Of a DNA stretch of 64,000 nt, positions 1-9,046 are shown piece by piece. This stretch comes from Candidatus Nitrosopumilus sp. GTDB taxonomy: Archaea; Thermoproteota; Nitrososphaeria; Nitrososphaerales; Nitrosopumilaceae. The notes beneath the pieces were generated by a model that was not told where the DNA came from, searched no databases, and was given only the letters and a program-made list of their open reading frames with translations. Numbering within the stretch: the first letter of the stretch is position 1; the number at the start of each line of letters is the position of its first letter. Made by a program: the position numbers and the translations under genes. The stretch spans positions 21,043-85,042 of the forward strand of contig JAJETY010000001.1 of the NCBI GenBank assembly GCA_021268355.1, read 5' to 3'.

Positions 1-1899
1 TACATGAGGATTTTCAAGAGATGACAAATCACCCAGATCCACGCCTAATAATTTGGCTTTTAAGAGTCTCCTAAGAATTTTTCCAGTTCTAGTTTTTGGT
101 AAATCAGTTAATTGAAATACAAACTTGGGTTTGGCAACTTTACCTATTTTTTCACCAATATAGTCAGAAATCAAATTTTCTAAATTACTATCTTCTTTTT
201 TATCTGAAACAAAAAAAACAACAATTGCCTCTCCTGTTAATTCATCAGGTATTGCGATTGAAGCCGCGTCAGAAATTTTTTCATGAGAAATAACTGTATG
301 TTCAATTTCTGCGGTGCTCATTCTATGTCCTGAAACATTTATCACATCATCTGTCCTTCCTCTCATATACCATAGTCCATCATCATCTACATACACATAA
401 TCTCCATGAAACCAAATATTCTCAAAACGTGACCAATAGGTTTCAATGAATCTTTGGTTATCATTTAGTAGTCCACGAGTCATACCAGGCCAAGGAGATT
501 TAATTACCAAGTAACCATTTTTTCCCCTAACAGAACTGCCATCATCATCTACAACATCTAAATTCATTCCAGGGACTGGAATTCCAACAGTGGTAGGTTT
601 TAGATTCATTCCGGGGAAAACGGATAACATCGCACCTCCAATTTCAGTTCCCCCTGACAGGTTCATTATTGGGATTTTTTTATTTCCAACTTTTTCAAAT
701 AACCACCACCAGGAATCTTCATCAAGAGGCTCCCCTGTGGTAGGGATGTTTTTGATTTTATCTAAAGAGAAATTGTTTAATGGTACTTCATTATTTTTCT
801 TGAACAATCTTGTTGCAGTTGGAGATATTCCAAAAATTGTTGCGTTGTAATCCGAGAGAATCTGCCACACTCTATCGGATTTAGGAAAATCCAGTGCACC
901 GTCATAAATTACAGAACTAGCACCCATCATAAGTAGTCCATATACATTCCACACAAGACCTGTTATCCATCCAATATCTGCAGGCCAAAATAAGACATCT
1001 TTTGCCTGTAAATCAATCAAATATGCTGCTTGATGCCCTGCAAATACCGAAAATCCTCCATGAACATGCACTACACCCTTTGGTTTTCCCGTGGTTCCCG
1101 AAGTATACAAGATGAAGAGAGGATCTTCAGAATCCATTATTTCAGTATCACAAATAGAATTCTGAGATTCTACTAGTTTGTTATAAAAAATAGTATTCTC
1201 TGATTTTTCATATTTGTCCAATCCCTTGTAGTTTACAATTATTGTTTTTTCAATATTGGAATTTACAATTGCTTTTTGCATTGTATTTTTTTGGAATACC
1301 GGTTTGCCCTTTCTAAAAAAACCATCAGACACAAAAAGAACTTTTGCGTTACAATCTTGTAATCTAATATGAAGTGACTCAGTACTATAACCAGAAAAAA
1401 TAACAGTTTGTGTTGCACCAATTTTAGCAGAGGCCAAAATTGCTAAAATCGCTTCCTCGATCATTGGAAGATAGATAGCTACAACATCCCCCTTTTTGAC
1501 ACCTAAAGATTTTAAACCATTTGCCAGTTTTGAAACTTTTTCATCTAATTCTTTGTAAGATAATTTGGATGTTGTTCCATCTTCAGATACAAAATGATAT
1601 GCAGTTTTATCAGGATTTATTTTCTTGAATTTTTCGACAGTTGATTTGTAGATGTTTGTTTTTCCATTTACAAACCATTTTGAATGAGCAATCCCATCTG
1701 AAACATCTAAAATTTTAGTATAAGGAGAATCCCAAACCACACCAATATCTTTATCGACAGCATCCCAAAACCATTCTAATTCTTCACGGGATTTTTTAGA
1801 TAATTCTAAAAGTGATGATATTTCATGTTTCTGCATAAATCTAAAGATGTTGGATTCTTCAATTTGTTTTTGTGTTGGAATAAATTCAAAATTTGACAA
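1..1899 (-). CDS. AMP-forming acyl-CoA synthetase (acetyl-CoA synthetase family), 3' end outside window
   Basis: I read this frame by hand. It is open from a TTG at 1899 to the window edge (633 codons), and the family is about 630-660 residues long, so only the last few residues are missing. The enzyme would activate a short-chain carboxylic acid to its acyl-CoA through an acyl-AMP. Visible motifs: the phosphate-binding loop YTSGTTGKPKG (about residues 265-275), the adenylate motif SGGTEIGG (415-422), YMRGRTDDVINVSGHR, and the C-terminal catalytic lysine in PKTRTGKILRR (about 607). A stop lies just upstream of the TTG, and the next ATG (near 1837) would remove about 20 residues. In acetate-specific enzymes the pocket motif is WWQTE. 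Here it is SGGTE, which suggests a larger acyl substrate than acetate. The substrate itself is inferred and unknown. Confidence 0.9.
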   Translation of the reverse strand, partial: MSNFEFIPTQKQIEESNIFRFMQKHEISSLLELSKKSREELEWFWDAVDKDIGVVWDSPYTKILDVSDGIAHSKWFVNGKTNIYKSTVEKFKKINPDKTAYHFVSEDGTTSKLSYKELDEKVSKLANGLKSLGVKKGDVVAIYLPMIEEAILAILASAKIGATQTVIFSGYSTESLHIRLQDCNAKVLFVSDGFFRKGKPVFQKNTMQKAIVNSNIEKTIIVNYKGLDKYEKSENTIFYNKLVESQNSICDTEIMDSEDPLFILYTSGTTGKPKGVVHVHGGFSVFAGHQAAYLIDLQAKDVLFWPADIGWITGLVWNVYGLLMMGASSVIYDGALDFPKSDRVWQILSDYNATIFGISPTATRLFKKNNEVPLNNFSLDKIKNIPTTGEPLDEDSWWWLFEKVGNKKIPIMNLSGGTEIGGAMLSVFPGMNLKPTTVGIPVPGMNLDVVDDDGSSVRGKNGYLVIKSPWPGMTRGLLNDNQRFIETYWSRFENIWFHGDYVYVDDDGLWYMRGRTDDVINVSGHRMSTAEIEHTVISHEKISDAASIAIPDELTGEAIVVFFVSDKKEDSNLENLISDYIGEKIGKVAKPKFVFQLTDLPKTRTGKILRRLLKAKLLGVDLGDLSSLENPHV

Positions 1900-1942
1900 G
1901 TTTCAATTTTTAAAATTAGATTGACTGTAAAAAGATTTTAGA

Positions 1943-2206
1943 TTATGAAATATCTATGCCAAGACGCCTAGCACACGCAATTGCCGCTTTACCATAATCT
2001 TCTGAAATTCCTGCTTTTTCAAATTCTTTGATTCTTTTGTTTCCAATTAATGTAGTATTTTCATGATAATATTCTCTTAAAATCGAGCCTATTTGCTCAT
2101 CTAATCTCTTACGTGTAGAGTCGTTCATGCCTGCCTGAAGTACAGTAGCATCAGATGTTGCCAAAATTTTGATAAATTCTATTTCTTCTAGCGATAATTG
2201 AGACAT
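1943..2206 (-). CDS. Small conserved-looking protein at the end of the gatCAB operon
   Basis: An 87-residue protein beginning MSQLSLEEIEF. Its start overlaps the gatB stop by one base (TAATG-type junction), so it is probably translationally coupled to gatB. It looks like a compact soluble helical protein with no cysteine cluster, signal peptide or membrane segment. I do not recognise a characterised family. Its place as the last gene of aspS-gatC-gatA-gatB suggests a role linked to tRNA-dependent amidation or translation, but that rests on position only. Confidence 0.75.
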   Translation of the reverse strand: MSQLSLEEIEFIKILATSDATVLQAGMNDSTRKRLDEQIGSILREYYHENTTLIGNKRIKEFEKAGISEDYGKAAIACARRLGIDIS

Positions 2207-3612
2207 TACTGTTCTATCTGTTTTTTAAGTACATCCAAGGTTAGTTTAGGATCTGCTTTTCCTTTTGTTTTTTGCATGACTTTTCCCACAAGATAGTTTA
2301 TTGTCTGTGGGTTAGATTTTGCCTGCTCAACAGCTTGAGGCTCCTCAGAAATTACATCTTTAATTATTACAAGTAATTCTGATTCGTCAGAAACATTGCC
2401 CAAATCTAAATCAGTAATTATTTGAGATAATTCTTTTCCAGTTTTTACAATTTCATGCAATGCGTTTTTGGCAGAGTTTCTTGAAATCTTTCCATTCTGA
2501 ATCGCATCTGCTAAATCACCTAGATGTTTTGGGGTAATTTTTGAAGCCTCTCGTTTTTCTCGTGTATCAACTAATCCCATTAAATCAGTTGTAATTATAT
2601 TTGCAATTTCTTTTGCATTTGCTTCCGTATGAGAGTCCTCAAACAAGTCAGAATAGAATTTGTCTGATGACAAAACATCTGCAACCTGATTGGGAATTTT
2701 GTATTTAGAAACATATCTTTCTTTTTTTGAACTTATACTCTCAGGCATTTCTAATTTTAATTTCTGTAGAATTTCAGGATTAATTGTGACCCATGGAATA
2801 TCTCCTTCCAAGAAATATCGATAGTCTAAAGCTTCTTCTTTTGAACGAGATGAGATAGTAATCTTTCTTTTGTCATCCCAGTGTCGAGTTTCTTGAGATA
2901 TTTCAATTTCTCTAGAATGAAGACTCTCTTGTCGTGTAATTTCAAAATGGACAGCTTTTTCAAGATCATGAAAGGAACCTATATTTTTTATCTCAACTTT
3001 CTTGCCACCTTCAATTGAAACGTTTGCGTCAGCTCTCATCGCACCTTCCAAACTAGGATCTGAGACTCCAAGATTTTCTAGCAAATCAGATAAAATGTTG
3101 AGAAATTCTCTAACTTGTTTTGGATTCTCAAAATCAGGCTCAGTGACAATCTCTACTAAGGGCGTGCCTGCACGGTTATAATCTACAAGAGTTATTTGGT
3201 TTTTTGAAGAATTTCCTTCGTAAATCAGCCTACCAGGGTCTTCCTCAAGTTGGATTCTAGTAATTCTAATTTTTTTGTCCCCCACCATGATTGAACCCGA
3301 ACCCCCAACACTGGTATCACCATAGATGTTTAGCTGAGTGATTTGGAAGTTTTTTGGTAAATCAGGATAGAAATAATTTTTTCGAAAAAATGCGATTTTC
3401 TCAGGAGTAGAACAATTTAGAGCCATAGCAATCATTGTTGCTTTTTTTACAGCATCTTGATTTAATCTAGGTAAACTTCCAGGTAATCCCATACACACAG
3501 GGCAAATATTTTCATTAATATCGAATTGACGGTAGTTTGCCTTACATGAACAAAATAATTTACTTTCAAGATTTGTTAATTGACAGTGAATCTCTAAACC
3601 AATTTTAGTCAT
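2206..3612 (-). CDS. gatB: Asp-tRNA(Asn)/Glu-tRNA(Gln) amidotransferase subunit B
   Basis: GatB binds the mischarged tRNA and activates its Asp or Glu side chain with ATP for amidation, inside the GatCAB complex. The 468-residue length fits the family. The N-terminus shows IGLEIHCQL, a zinc-type cysteine set (CSC then CPVC) and the FYPDLPKNFQITQ motif. The C-terminal third has the helical tail domain that holds the tRNA elbow, ending in a YLVGKVMQKTKGKADP-type segment. It overlaps gatA by 4 bases. Beside aspS, the likely product in this organism is Asn-tRNA(Asn), because archaea normally use GatDE for Gln-tRNA. Confidence 0.96.
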   Translation of the reverse strand: MTKIGLEIHCQLTNLESKLFCSCKANYRQFDINENICPVCMGLPGSLPRLNQDAVKKATMIAMALNCSTPEKIAFFRKNYFYPDLPKNFQITQLNIYGDTSVGGSGSIMVGDKKIRITRIQLEEDPGRLIYEGNSSKNQITLVDYNRAGTPLVEIVTEPDFENPKQVREFLNILSDLLENLGVSDPSLEGAMRADANVSIEGGKKVEIKNIGSFHDLEKAVHFEITRQESLHSREIEISQETRHWDDKRKITISSRSKEEALDYRYFLEGDIPWVTINPEILQKLKLEMPESISSKKERYVSKYKIPNQVADVLSSDKFYSDLFEDSHTEANAKEIANIITTDLMGLVDTREKREASKITPKHLGDLADAIQNGKISRNSAKNALHEIVKTGKELSQIITDLDLGNVSDESELLVIIKDVISEEPQAVEQAKSNPQTINYLVGKVMQKTKGKADPKLTLDVLKKQIEQ

Positions 3613-5054
3613 ATTGGTACCTCCGGTAGTTTCACAGTTTTTTCCAGAGCATATGCTGCTTGAAGAAGCATATTTTCATTCATAGAGTCAGCCAAGAATT
3701 GAATTCCAATTGGCAATCCATTCGAAATAGCAAATGGAACTGAAATGGCAGGTTTCCCAGTAAGATTTGCAGTAACCGTGTTAATATCAACTAAAAATAG
3801 CGCTACAGGATCATCAATTTTTTCTCCAAGTTTGAATGGCAGAACAGGAACTGTTGGTGACAATAATAAATCATATTTTTTAAATGCCTCATTGATCTCT
3901 TTGGTTAATTTGTTTTTCACTTTGAGAGCTTTTAGGAAATATTTTCCAGCATGTCCTGCAGATGGAACAAAACCTCCAATTATCATTCTTCTTGTAACTT
4001 CAGGTCCAAAATTCTTTCTTGCTTTTTGTATGTATGAGTTGAATTCATATCCTTCCAAAGAAAAATCATATCCGTATCTCAAGTTGTCATATCTTGCCAG
4101 ATTACTTCCTGCTTCAGTCGCAGTAATTGTGTAATACGCCGCAACTGAGTATTTTACCATGTCTAGTGACACTTCTTCGCAAGTTGCCCCTAAGTTTTCA
4201 AGTTTTGATATAGCTTCTTTTGTCGCAGACAATACAGCGGGATCGGTTCCATCCGCAATCATCTCCTTAATTATGCCTATTTTCTTACCTTCAATGCCTG
4301 AATCTATGCCTGAAAGGTAATCTTCATTTTTGTTATCAACAGTAGTATTGTCATTAGAGTCTAAACCGGCAATCATGTTTAGTAAAAATGCATTATCTTT
4401 TACAGTTCTAGTTACGGGTCCAATTTGCTCAATACTGTTTGCATATGAGATAAGACCGAATCGGCTAATCAACCCATATGTTGGCTTTAATCCTACTACA
4501 GAACAAAAACTAGCAGGATTTCTTACAGAACCCCCAGTGTCAGAACCCAATGATGCTACACATTCAAATGCGCTAACAGAAACAGCACTTCCTCCTGATG
4601 ACCCACCAGGAGTATAATCCAAATTCCAAGGATTTTTGCTAGGACCATATGCACTAAATTCAGTAGTCAAACCCATCGCAAACTCATCCATGTTTACTTT
4701 TCCTATGAATATCGCATCTTTTGCTTTTAATTTTGAAATTACAGTTGCATCATAAGGAGCTACAAAATTCTCAAGCATTTTAGAGGCGCACGTGGTTTTA
4801 CTATTCTTAATACACATGTTATCTTTTATTGATATGGGCATTCCAAAACATGCACCCACTTTTTGACCAGATTTTATTTTTTTGTCAATCTCTCTTGCTT
4901 GGTTTAGCGCATCCTCATTTACATTTAGAAACGCATGCAATTTTTCATCAACACTGCGAATTCTTTCTAATGTTGATGCAATAAAATCTTCAGCTGAAAT
5001 GTTTCCATTTTGTACCTCTTGCACATAATCTAAAGCAGAAATTTTAAGATTCAT
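3609..5054 (-). CDS. gatA: Asp-tRNA(Asn)/Glu-tRNA(Gln) amidotransferase subunit A
   Basis: GatA is the glutaminase of GatCAB: it releases ammonia from glutamine and channels it to GatB. The protein (481 residues) is an amidase-signature enzyme. The catalytic lysine lies in PISIKDNM, the glycine/serine-rich loop in PGGSSGGSAV, and the nucleophile serine in GSDTGGSVRNPAS. It overlaps gatB by 4 bases downstream and gatC by one base upstream, so the subunits are made from one coupled transcript. Family assignment is secure. Confidence 0.96.
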   Translation of the reverse strand: MNLKISALDYVQEVQNGNISAEDFIASTLERIRSVDEKLHAFLNVNEDALNQAREIDKKIKSGQKVGACFGMPISIKDNMCIKNSKTTCASKMLENFVAPYDATVISKLKAKDAIFIGKVNMDEFAMGLTTEFSAYGPSKNPWNLDYTPGGSSGGSAVSVSAFECVASLGSDTGGSVRNPASFCSVVGLKPTYGLISRFGLISYANSIEQIGPVTRTVKDNAFLLNMIAGLDSNDNTTVDNKNEDYLSGIDSGIEGKKIGIIKEMIADGTDPAVLSATKEAISKLENLGATCEEVSLDMVKYSVAAYYTITATEAGSNLARYDNLRYGYDFSLEGYEFNSYIQKARKNFGPEVTRRMIIGGFVPSAGHAGKYFLKALKVKNKLTKEINEAFKKYDLLLSPTVPVLPFKLGEKIDDPVALFLVDINTVTANLTGKPAISVPFAISNGLPIGIQFLADSMNENMLLQAAYALEKTVKLPEVPI

Positions 5055-5320
5055 TATGACATCTTTGGAGCTCGAACATAGGTACCTTTGTAATGATTTA
5101 ATTTTTCAATTAATTTTTCTTCAAATGGAATATACTCATCTTCACGTAAATCTGTAATTGGAATTTCTTGCATTGTTATTTCTTCATCTTCGACTCCGGC
5201 GGAATCCAGAATGTCGAAATAATCAATCATTGCATGTACTTTATCTACATACTCTTTATGATCATCCACTTCGATTTTCATTAATTTTGCTACTTTCTCA
5301 ATCTCTTCTTCTGTAACCAT
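5054..5320 (-). CDS. gatC: Asp-tRNA(Asn)/Glu-tRNA(Gln) amidotransferase subunit C
   Basis: GatC (88 residues) is the small belt subunit that holds GatA and GatB together. The start MVTEEEIEKVAKLMKIEVDD matches the GatC pattern of an N-terminal helix followed by 'VAxLAxI', then a mid-protein stretch IDYFDILDSAGVEDEE and a C-terminal RAPKMS tail. It lies 10 bases after aspS and overlaps gatA by one base. Length and position support the call. Confidence 0.92.
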   Translation of the reverse strand: MVTEEEIEKVAKLMKIEVDDHKEYVDKVHAMIDYFDILDSAGVEDEEITMQEIPITDLREDEYIPFEEKLIEKLNHYKGTYVRAPKMS

Positions 5321-5330
5321 TTTACTACAC

Positions 5331-6641
5331 CTATGGTGTTAGTCTGTCAACATCTCTTGGATAAAATGTTACATCACGAATGTTTTCTGTGCCTGTTAAT
5401 GCCATAATTAGCCTCTCAAGGCCGATACCACATCCAGCATGTGGAGGAACTCCATAATCAAATGCGCCTAAGTGATACTCAAATGCATCCGTGTTCATTC
5501 CTTTGTTTTTCATCCTTTCTGCTAATTCATCCCGTTTTTCAATTCTTGTGCTGCCTGAAGACAATTCCAAATCTCCAAACATCAAGTCAAATGATTCTGA
5601 AATTTTAGGGTTGGATTTACTGTCTTTAACATAGAATGGTTTTGGTGCCAATGGCCAATCCTTGATAAAATAAAATCCTTCAAGACCTATTTTTTTAAGA
5701 TTTGAAGGATAAAGATCATCACCCCATTCAGTTTTTGCACCTGCTTTTTGCATTTTGTCAACTAAATCATCATAGGAATATTGAGGGATGGACTCAGGAA
5801 TTTCTGGGATCAGAAATTCAGTATCAGGATTATCTTTTGCATAATCAGAAACTGTTTTGATTGAAACTTTGATAATTTCTTCTATTCGTTTCATCACATC
5901 ATTGTAATCAACAAAAGCTTCTTCCAAATCAATAGATATTGCTTCAGCAAGATGTCTATTAGTTCTTGATGGTTCAGCTCTAAAAATTGGAGCAATCTCA
6001 AAAACTTTCTCAAAACTCATAGTGAGTTGTTCTTTGTACAACTGAGGACTCTGAGCTAAGAAAGCTTCTTTGTTATAGTAAAAAATTGGAAACAGTGCTG
6101 CTCCACCCTCAGTTGCTGTTGCAATCATTTTAGGAGTATTGATTTCAACAAAATTCTGATCATTAAAGTAACTACGAATTGATTTTAAAACTAAACTTCT
6201 AGTGTTGAAAATATGTTGCAATACCTTTCTTCTAAGATCAATAGGTCTAACTTCTAATCGTGTATCTATATTTTTGACAGTCTTTGCTATGGGTTCAAAT
6301 GGAGGAATTTTTTCAACTTCTGAGAATACCCTAAGTTCAGTCGGTACTACTTCATAACCCATAGGAGCTTTTTCAGATGATTTCACATTTCCAGTAATTG
6401 CGATTGAAGAATGTGCTTTTAGTGAGGAGATTTTTTCACGTATTTCATCAGGACAATCTCCTTTTTTTGCAACAATTGAAACATCACCATTTTTGTCTCT
6501 AATTGTGGCAAAACTGATGTTTCCATGTCCTCTAATAGTCAAAACCCATCCCATTACAGTAACTTGTGTTCCATCCATTGAAGAATTGATTTCATTGGAA
6601 TAATGAGATCTTCGTAAAGTTCCTAACTCAGTTTCAATCAT
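5331..6641 (-). CDS. aspS: Aspartyl-tRNA synthetase, probably non-discriminating
   Basis: A class II synthetase that attaches aspartate to tRNA. It has 436 residues, the compact archaeal form. An N-terminal OB fold binds the anticodon (VTVMGWVLTIRGHGNISFATIRD). The catalytic domain has motif 2 (FRAEPSRTNRHLAE) and motif 3 (HAGCGIGLERLIMAL). It is the first gene of an operon continuing into gatC-gatA-gatB. That linkage suggests it charges both tRNA(Asp) and tRNA(Asn), with GatCAB converting Asp-tRNA(Asn) to Asn-tRNA(Asn). The relaxed specificity is inferred from context, not read from a residue. Confidence 0.95.
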   Translation of the reverse strand: MIETELGTLRRSHYSNEINSSMDGTQVTVMGWVLTIRGHGNISFATIRDKNGDVSIVAKKGDCPDEIREKISSLKAHSSIAITGNVKSSEKAPMGYEVVPTELRVFSEVEKIPPFEPIAKTVKNIDTRLEVRPIDLRRKVLQHIFNTRSLVLKSIRSYFNDQNFVEINTPKMIATATEGGAALFPIFYYNKEAFLAQSPQLYKEQLTMSFEKVFEIAPIFRAEPSRTNRHLAEAISIDLEEAFVDYNDVMKRIEEIIKVSIKTVSDYAKDNPDTEFLIPEIPESIPQYSYDDLVDKMQKAGAKTEWGDDLYPSNLKKIGLEGFYFIKDWPLAPKPFYVKDSKSNPKISESFDLMFGDLELSSGSTRIEKRDELAERMKNKGMNTDAFEYHLGAFDYGVPPHAGCGIGLERLIMALTGTENIRDVTFYPRDVDRLTP

Positions 6642-6753
6642 AATTTACTGTACTCCATATTTCATGGTGTAATTAATTTTTATATTTGCTAATTAACTAA
6701 TCCGCTAATTTTCATAATGCTTATAGCCAGCACCAATTCCACTCCAAAACAAG

Positions 6754-6936
6754 ATGGACATTCTAATTGGAATCGTTATCGCATTTATCATAATTGTAGC
6801 AGGATATGTAGGATATCACGCATCTCAAAACACAGATCTTGGTGGACATGATATTTCACTAGAATTAGAGGTTCTAAATACAAACACTAATTCCATTCAA
6901 ACATTGAATCAAGTGGTAATAAAGTCAATTTCTTGA
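6754..6936 (+). CDS. Small membrane-anchored protein
   Basis: A 60-residue protein whose first 20 residues after MDILIG are almost all hydrophobic (IVIAFIIIVAGYVGY), followed by a polar tail rich in Asn, Thr and Ser. It is probably a single-span protein with its tail outside the cell. It is transcribed divergently from aspS across a 112-base gap and sits before another small gene and purP. I do not recognise the family. Confidence 0.6.
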   Translation: MDILIGIVIAFIIIVAGYVGYHASQNTDLGGHDISLELEVLNTNTNSIQTLNQVVIKSIS

Positions 6937-6984
6937 TAATTACATGTAATTTACATTAATTTACCAGTAACTTTCACAATTTTC

Positions 6985-7194
6985 ATGCCACTTACAAATA
7001 AAGAAATGATTGTTGCTGTTATCTCAAATGGAATTGCAGTGTTTTCTTTATTACAAGAGAGAGACGAACTTCCTAAAAATACGACAATGTATGATTTTGT
7101 CTTAAAAGTAATTCCTGAAGATCTCAAACCAGAGTTAACTGTGGAGTTAATTGACGAAGTTTTCCAGTATGTAACATCCGCACATAGTTCTTAA
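6985..7194 (+). CDS. Small protein of unknown function upstream of purP
   Basis: A 69-residue protein beginning MPLTNKEMIVAVISNG. It appears soluble and mixed helical, with no cysteines and no signal. It ends 26 bases before purP in the same direction, so co-transcription with purP is likely. I do not recognise the family. Confidence 0.65.
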   Translation: MPLTNKEMIVAVISNGIAVFSLLQERDELPKNTTMYDFVLKVIPEDLKPELTVELIDEVFQYVTSAHSS

Positions 7195-7220
7195 ACCCCA
7201 AAATTCTAGTATATCATAAC

Positions 7221-8246
7221 ATGACCTCGATTGCAACACTTGGTTCTCACTGTTCTTTACAGGTTCTAAAGGGTGCAAAAGATGAAGGGTTGAAAACGAT
7301 TCTTGTTTGTGAGAAAAAAAGAGAGAGATTATACCGTAGATTTCCATTTATTGATGAGTTAATCATCGTAGACAAATTCAAGGAGGTACTAGATGAGAAA
7401 TGTCAAAAAACCCTAGAACAAAATGATGCAGTTTTGATTCCTCATGGAACTTTGATTGCTCAGATGAGCTCAGAAGAAATTGAATCAATCAAGACTCCTG
7501 TTTTTGGTAACAAGTGGATTCTAAGATGGGAATCAGATAGAGAGATGAAGGAAAAACTGATGAGAGAGGCAAATCTTCCAATGCCAAAACCAGTTACAAA
7601 TCCAAGTCAAATTGAAAAATTATCAATTGTCAAAAGACAGGGTGCTGCAGGAGGAAAGGGTTACTTTATGGCAGCAAATGAGGAAGATTACAATACAAAA
7701 AGAAACCAATTGATTTCAGAAGGAGTAATTTCTAAAGAAGAAACATTGTATATCCAAGAATATGCTGCCGGTGTTTTGGCATACTTGACATTTTTCTATT
7801 CTCCTCTAAAAGATGAGTTGGAATTCTATGGAGTTGATCAAAGACATGAATCAGACATTGAAGGATTGGGAAGAATCCCTGCTGAACAGCAATTAAAATC
7901 AAACAGAGTACCATCATTCAATGTTATTGGTAATAGCCCATTAGTATTGCGTGAATCATTATTGGATGAAGTATACACAATGGGCGAAAATTTTGTAGAA
8001 GCTGCAAAAAGAATAGTCGCACCAGGTATGAACGGTCCTTTTTGCATCGAAGGAGTTTACGATGAGAATGCAAAATTCACATCTTTTGAATTCTCTGCAA
8101 GAATTGTTGCGGGTTCAAATATCTACATGGATGGTTCACCATACTATTCTCTATTATTCAATGAAACAATGAGTATGGGTAAACGAATTGCCAGGGAAGT
8201 AAAGAACGCTACAGAAACTAATCAGATTGATAAAGTCACAACATAA
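7221..8246 (+). CDS. purP: FAICAR synthetase (formate-dependent AICAR ligase), purine biosynthesis
   Basis: PurP is the archaeal enzyme for the penultimate purine step: it formylates AICAR to FAICAR with free formate and ATP, replacing the folate-dependent PurH transformylase. The 341-residue protein shows the family N-terminus IATLGSHCSLQVLKGAKDEG, a mid-protein ATP-grasp region (VKRQGAAGGKGYFMA) and the C-terminal MNGPFCIEG and EFSARIVAGSNIYMDGSPY segments. It is the distal gene of a short plus-strand run and meets phnE convergently, with only 2 bases between them. Confidence 0.92.
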   Translation: MTSIATLGSHCSLQVLKGAKDEGLKTILVCEKKRERLYRRFPFIDELIIVDKFKEVLDEKCQKTLEQNDAVLIPHGTLIAQMSSEEIESIKTPVFGNKWILRWESDREMKEKLMREANLPMPKPVTNPSQIEKLSIVKRQGAAGGKGYFMAANEEDYNTKRNQLISEGVISKEETLYIQEYAAGVLAYLTFFYSPLKDELEFYGVDQRHESDIEGLGRIPAEQQLKSNRVPSFNVIGNSPLVLRESLLDEVYTMGENFVEAAKRIVAPGMNGPFCIEGVYDENAKFTSFEFSARIVAGSNIYMDGSPYYSLLFNETMSMGKRIAREVKNATETNQIDKVTT

Positions 8247-8248
8247 AA

Positions 8249-9046
8249 TTAATTACTTTTTGCTCTAACTTCCATCCCATGTTGAGATTTTATGATGTAT
8301 TTGTCTCTGATTTTCACACTTACCCAATCAATTACCAAAACCGCTGCTAGTACTACCAACATAAAGACGGCAGCCTTTCCATACTCAAAGAATTTGATAT
8401 AGTTGATAATGTAAAAACCAATTCCCCCAGCTCCGACTAGTCCGAGAATACTTGTTTGACGGACGTTGTAATCAAACATGTAAAGCATTTGGCTTAAGAG
8501 ATGAGATGCAGACTCGGGGATTACAACATATCGAATTAATTGCCATTTTGAAACACCAATTGAACTGACAGCATCCATAGGATCAGAATCAATTGTTTCA
8601 ATTGATTCATACTGTAACTTCGCAACAAATCCAATTGTATACATGATAATAGCTAGAACACCTGCAAAAGGTCCCAATCCAACCATAATTACAAACAAGA
8701 TGGCCCAAAGGATTGAGGGAAATGTACGAATTGCTGCTAATAATGCACGAATTGGGGCATAAACATACTTGCTATTGAGATTTCTAGCAGCAAGCATACT
8801 CATTGGTAAAGCAATTGCAACACCAACAATAGTTCCAATAAATGCCATTTGAATTGTTTCAAACATCGCCCATAGAGCAGTTGGAATATACTTTGGCTCC
8901 ACTAAGAGCATCTCTTCAGCAACAATTCCAAGATTAGGTAATCCTTGAACAAAATCTATTGGATTTGCGTCTATGTTGTATGATGCAGCTACAAGTAAGG
9001 CAATGATCACACCAATTACAATATTATTTTTTGGAGTCATCAGCAT
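8249..9046 (-). CDS. phnE: Phosphonate-type ABC transporter, permease
   Basis: An inner-membrane permease of 265 residues with about six hydrophobic spans. It carries a binding-protein-dependent transport (EAA-type) region around VSSIGVSKWQLIRYVVIPES, which contacts the ATPase. PhnE-family features include the N-terminal GLPNLGI and MFETIQMAFIGTIVGV segments and FDYNVRQTSILGLVGAGGIGF near the C-terminus. It overlaps phnC by 23 bases. With PhnD and PhnC it would import phosphonate or a related phosphorus oxyanion. The true substrate cannot be read from the sequence. Confidence 0.9.
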   Translation of the reverse strand: MLMTPKNNIVIGVIIALLVAASYNIDANPIDFVQGLPNLGIVAEEMLLVEPKYIPTALWAMFETIQMAFIGTIVGVAIALPMSMLAARNLNSKYVYAPIRALLAAIRTFPSILWAILFVIMVGLGPFAGVLAIIMYTIGFVAKLQYESIETIDSDPMDAVSSIGVSKWQLIRYVVIPESASHLLSQMLYMFDYNVRQTSILGLVGAGGIGFYIINYIKFFEYGKAAVFMLVVLAAVLVIDWVSVKIRDKYIIKSQHGMEVRAKSN

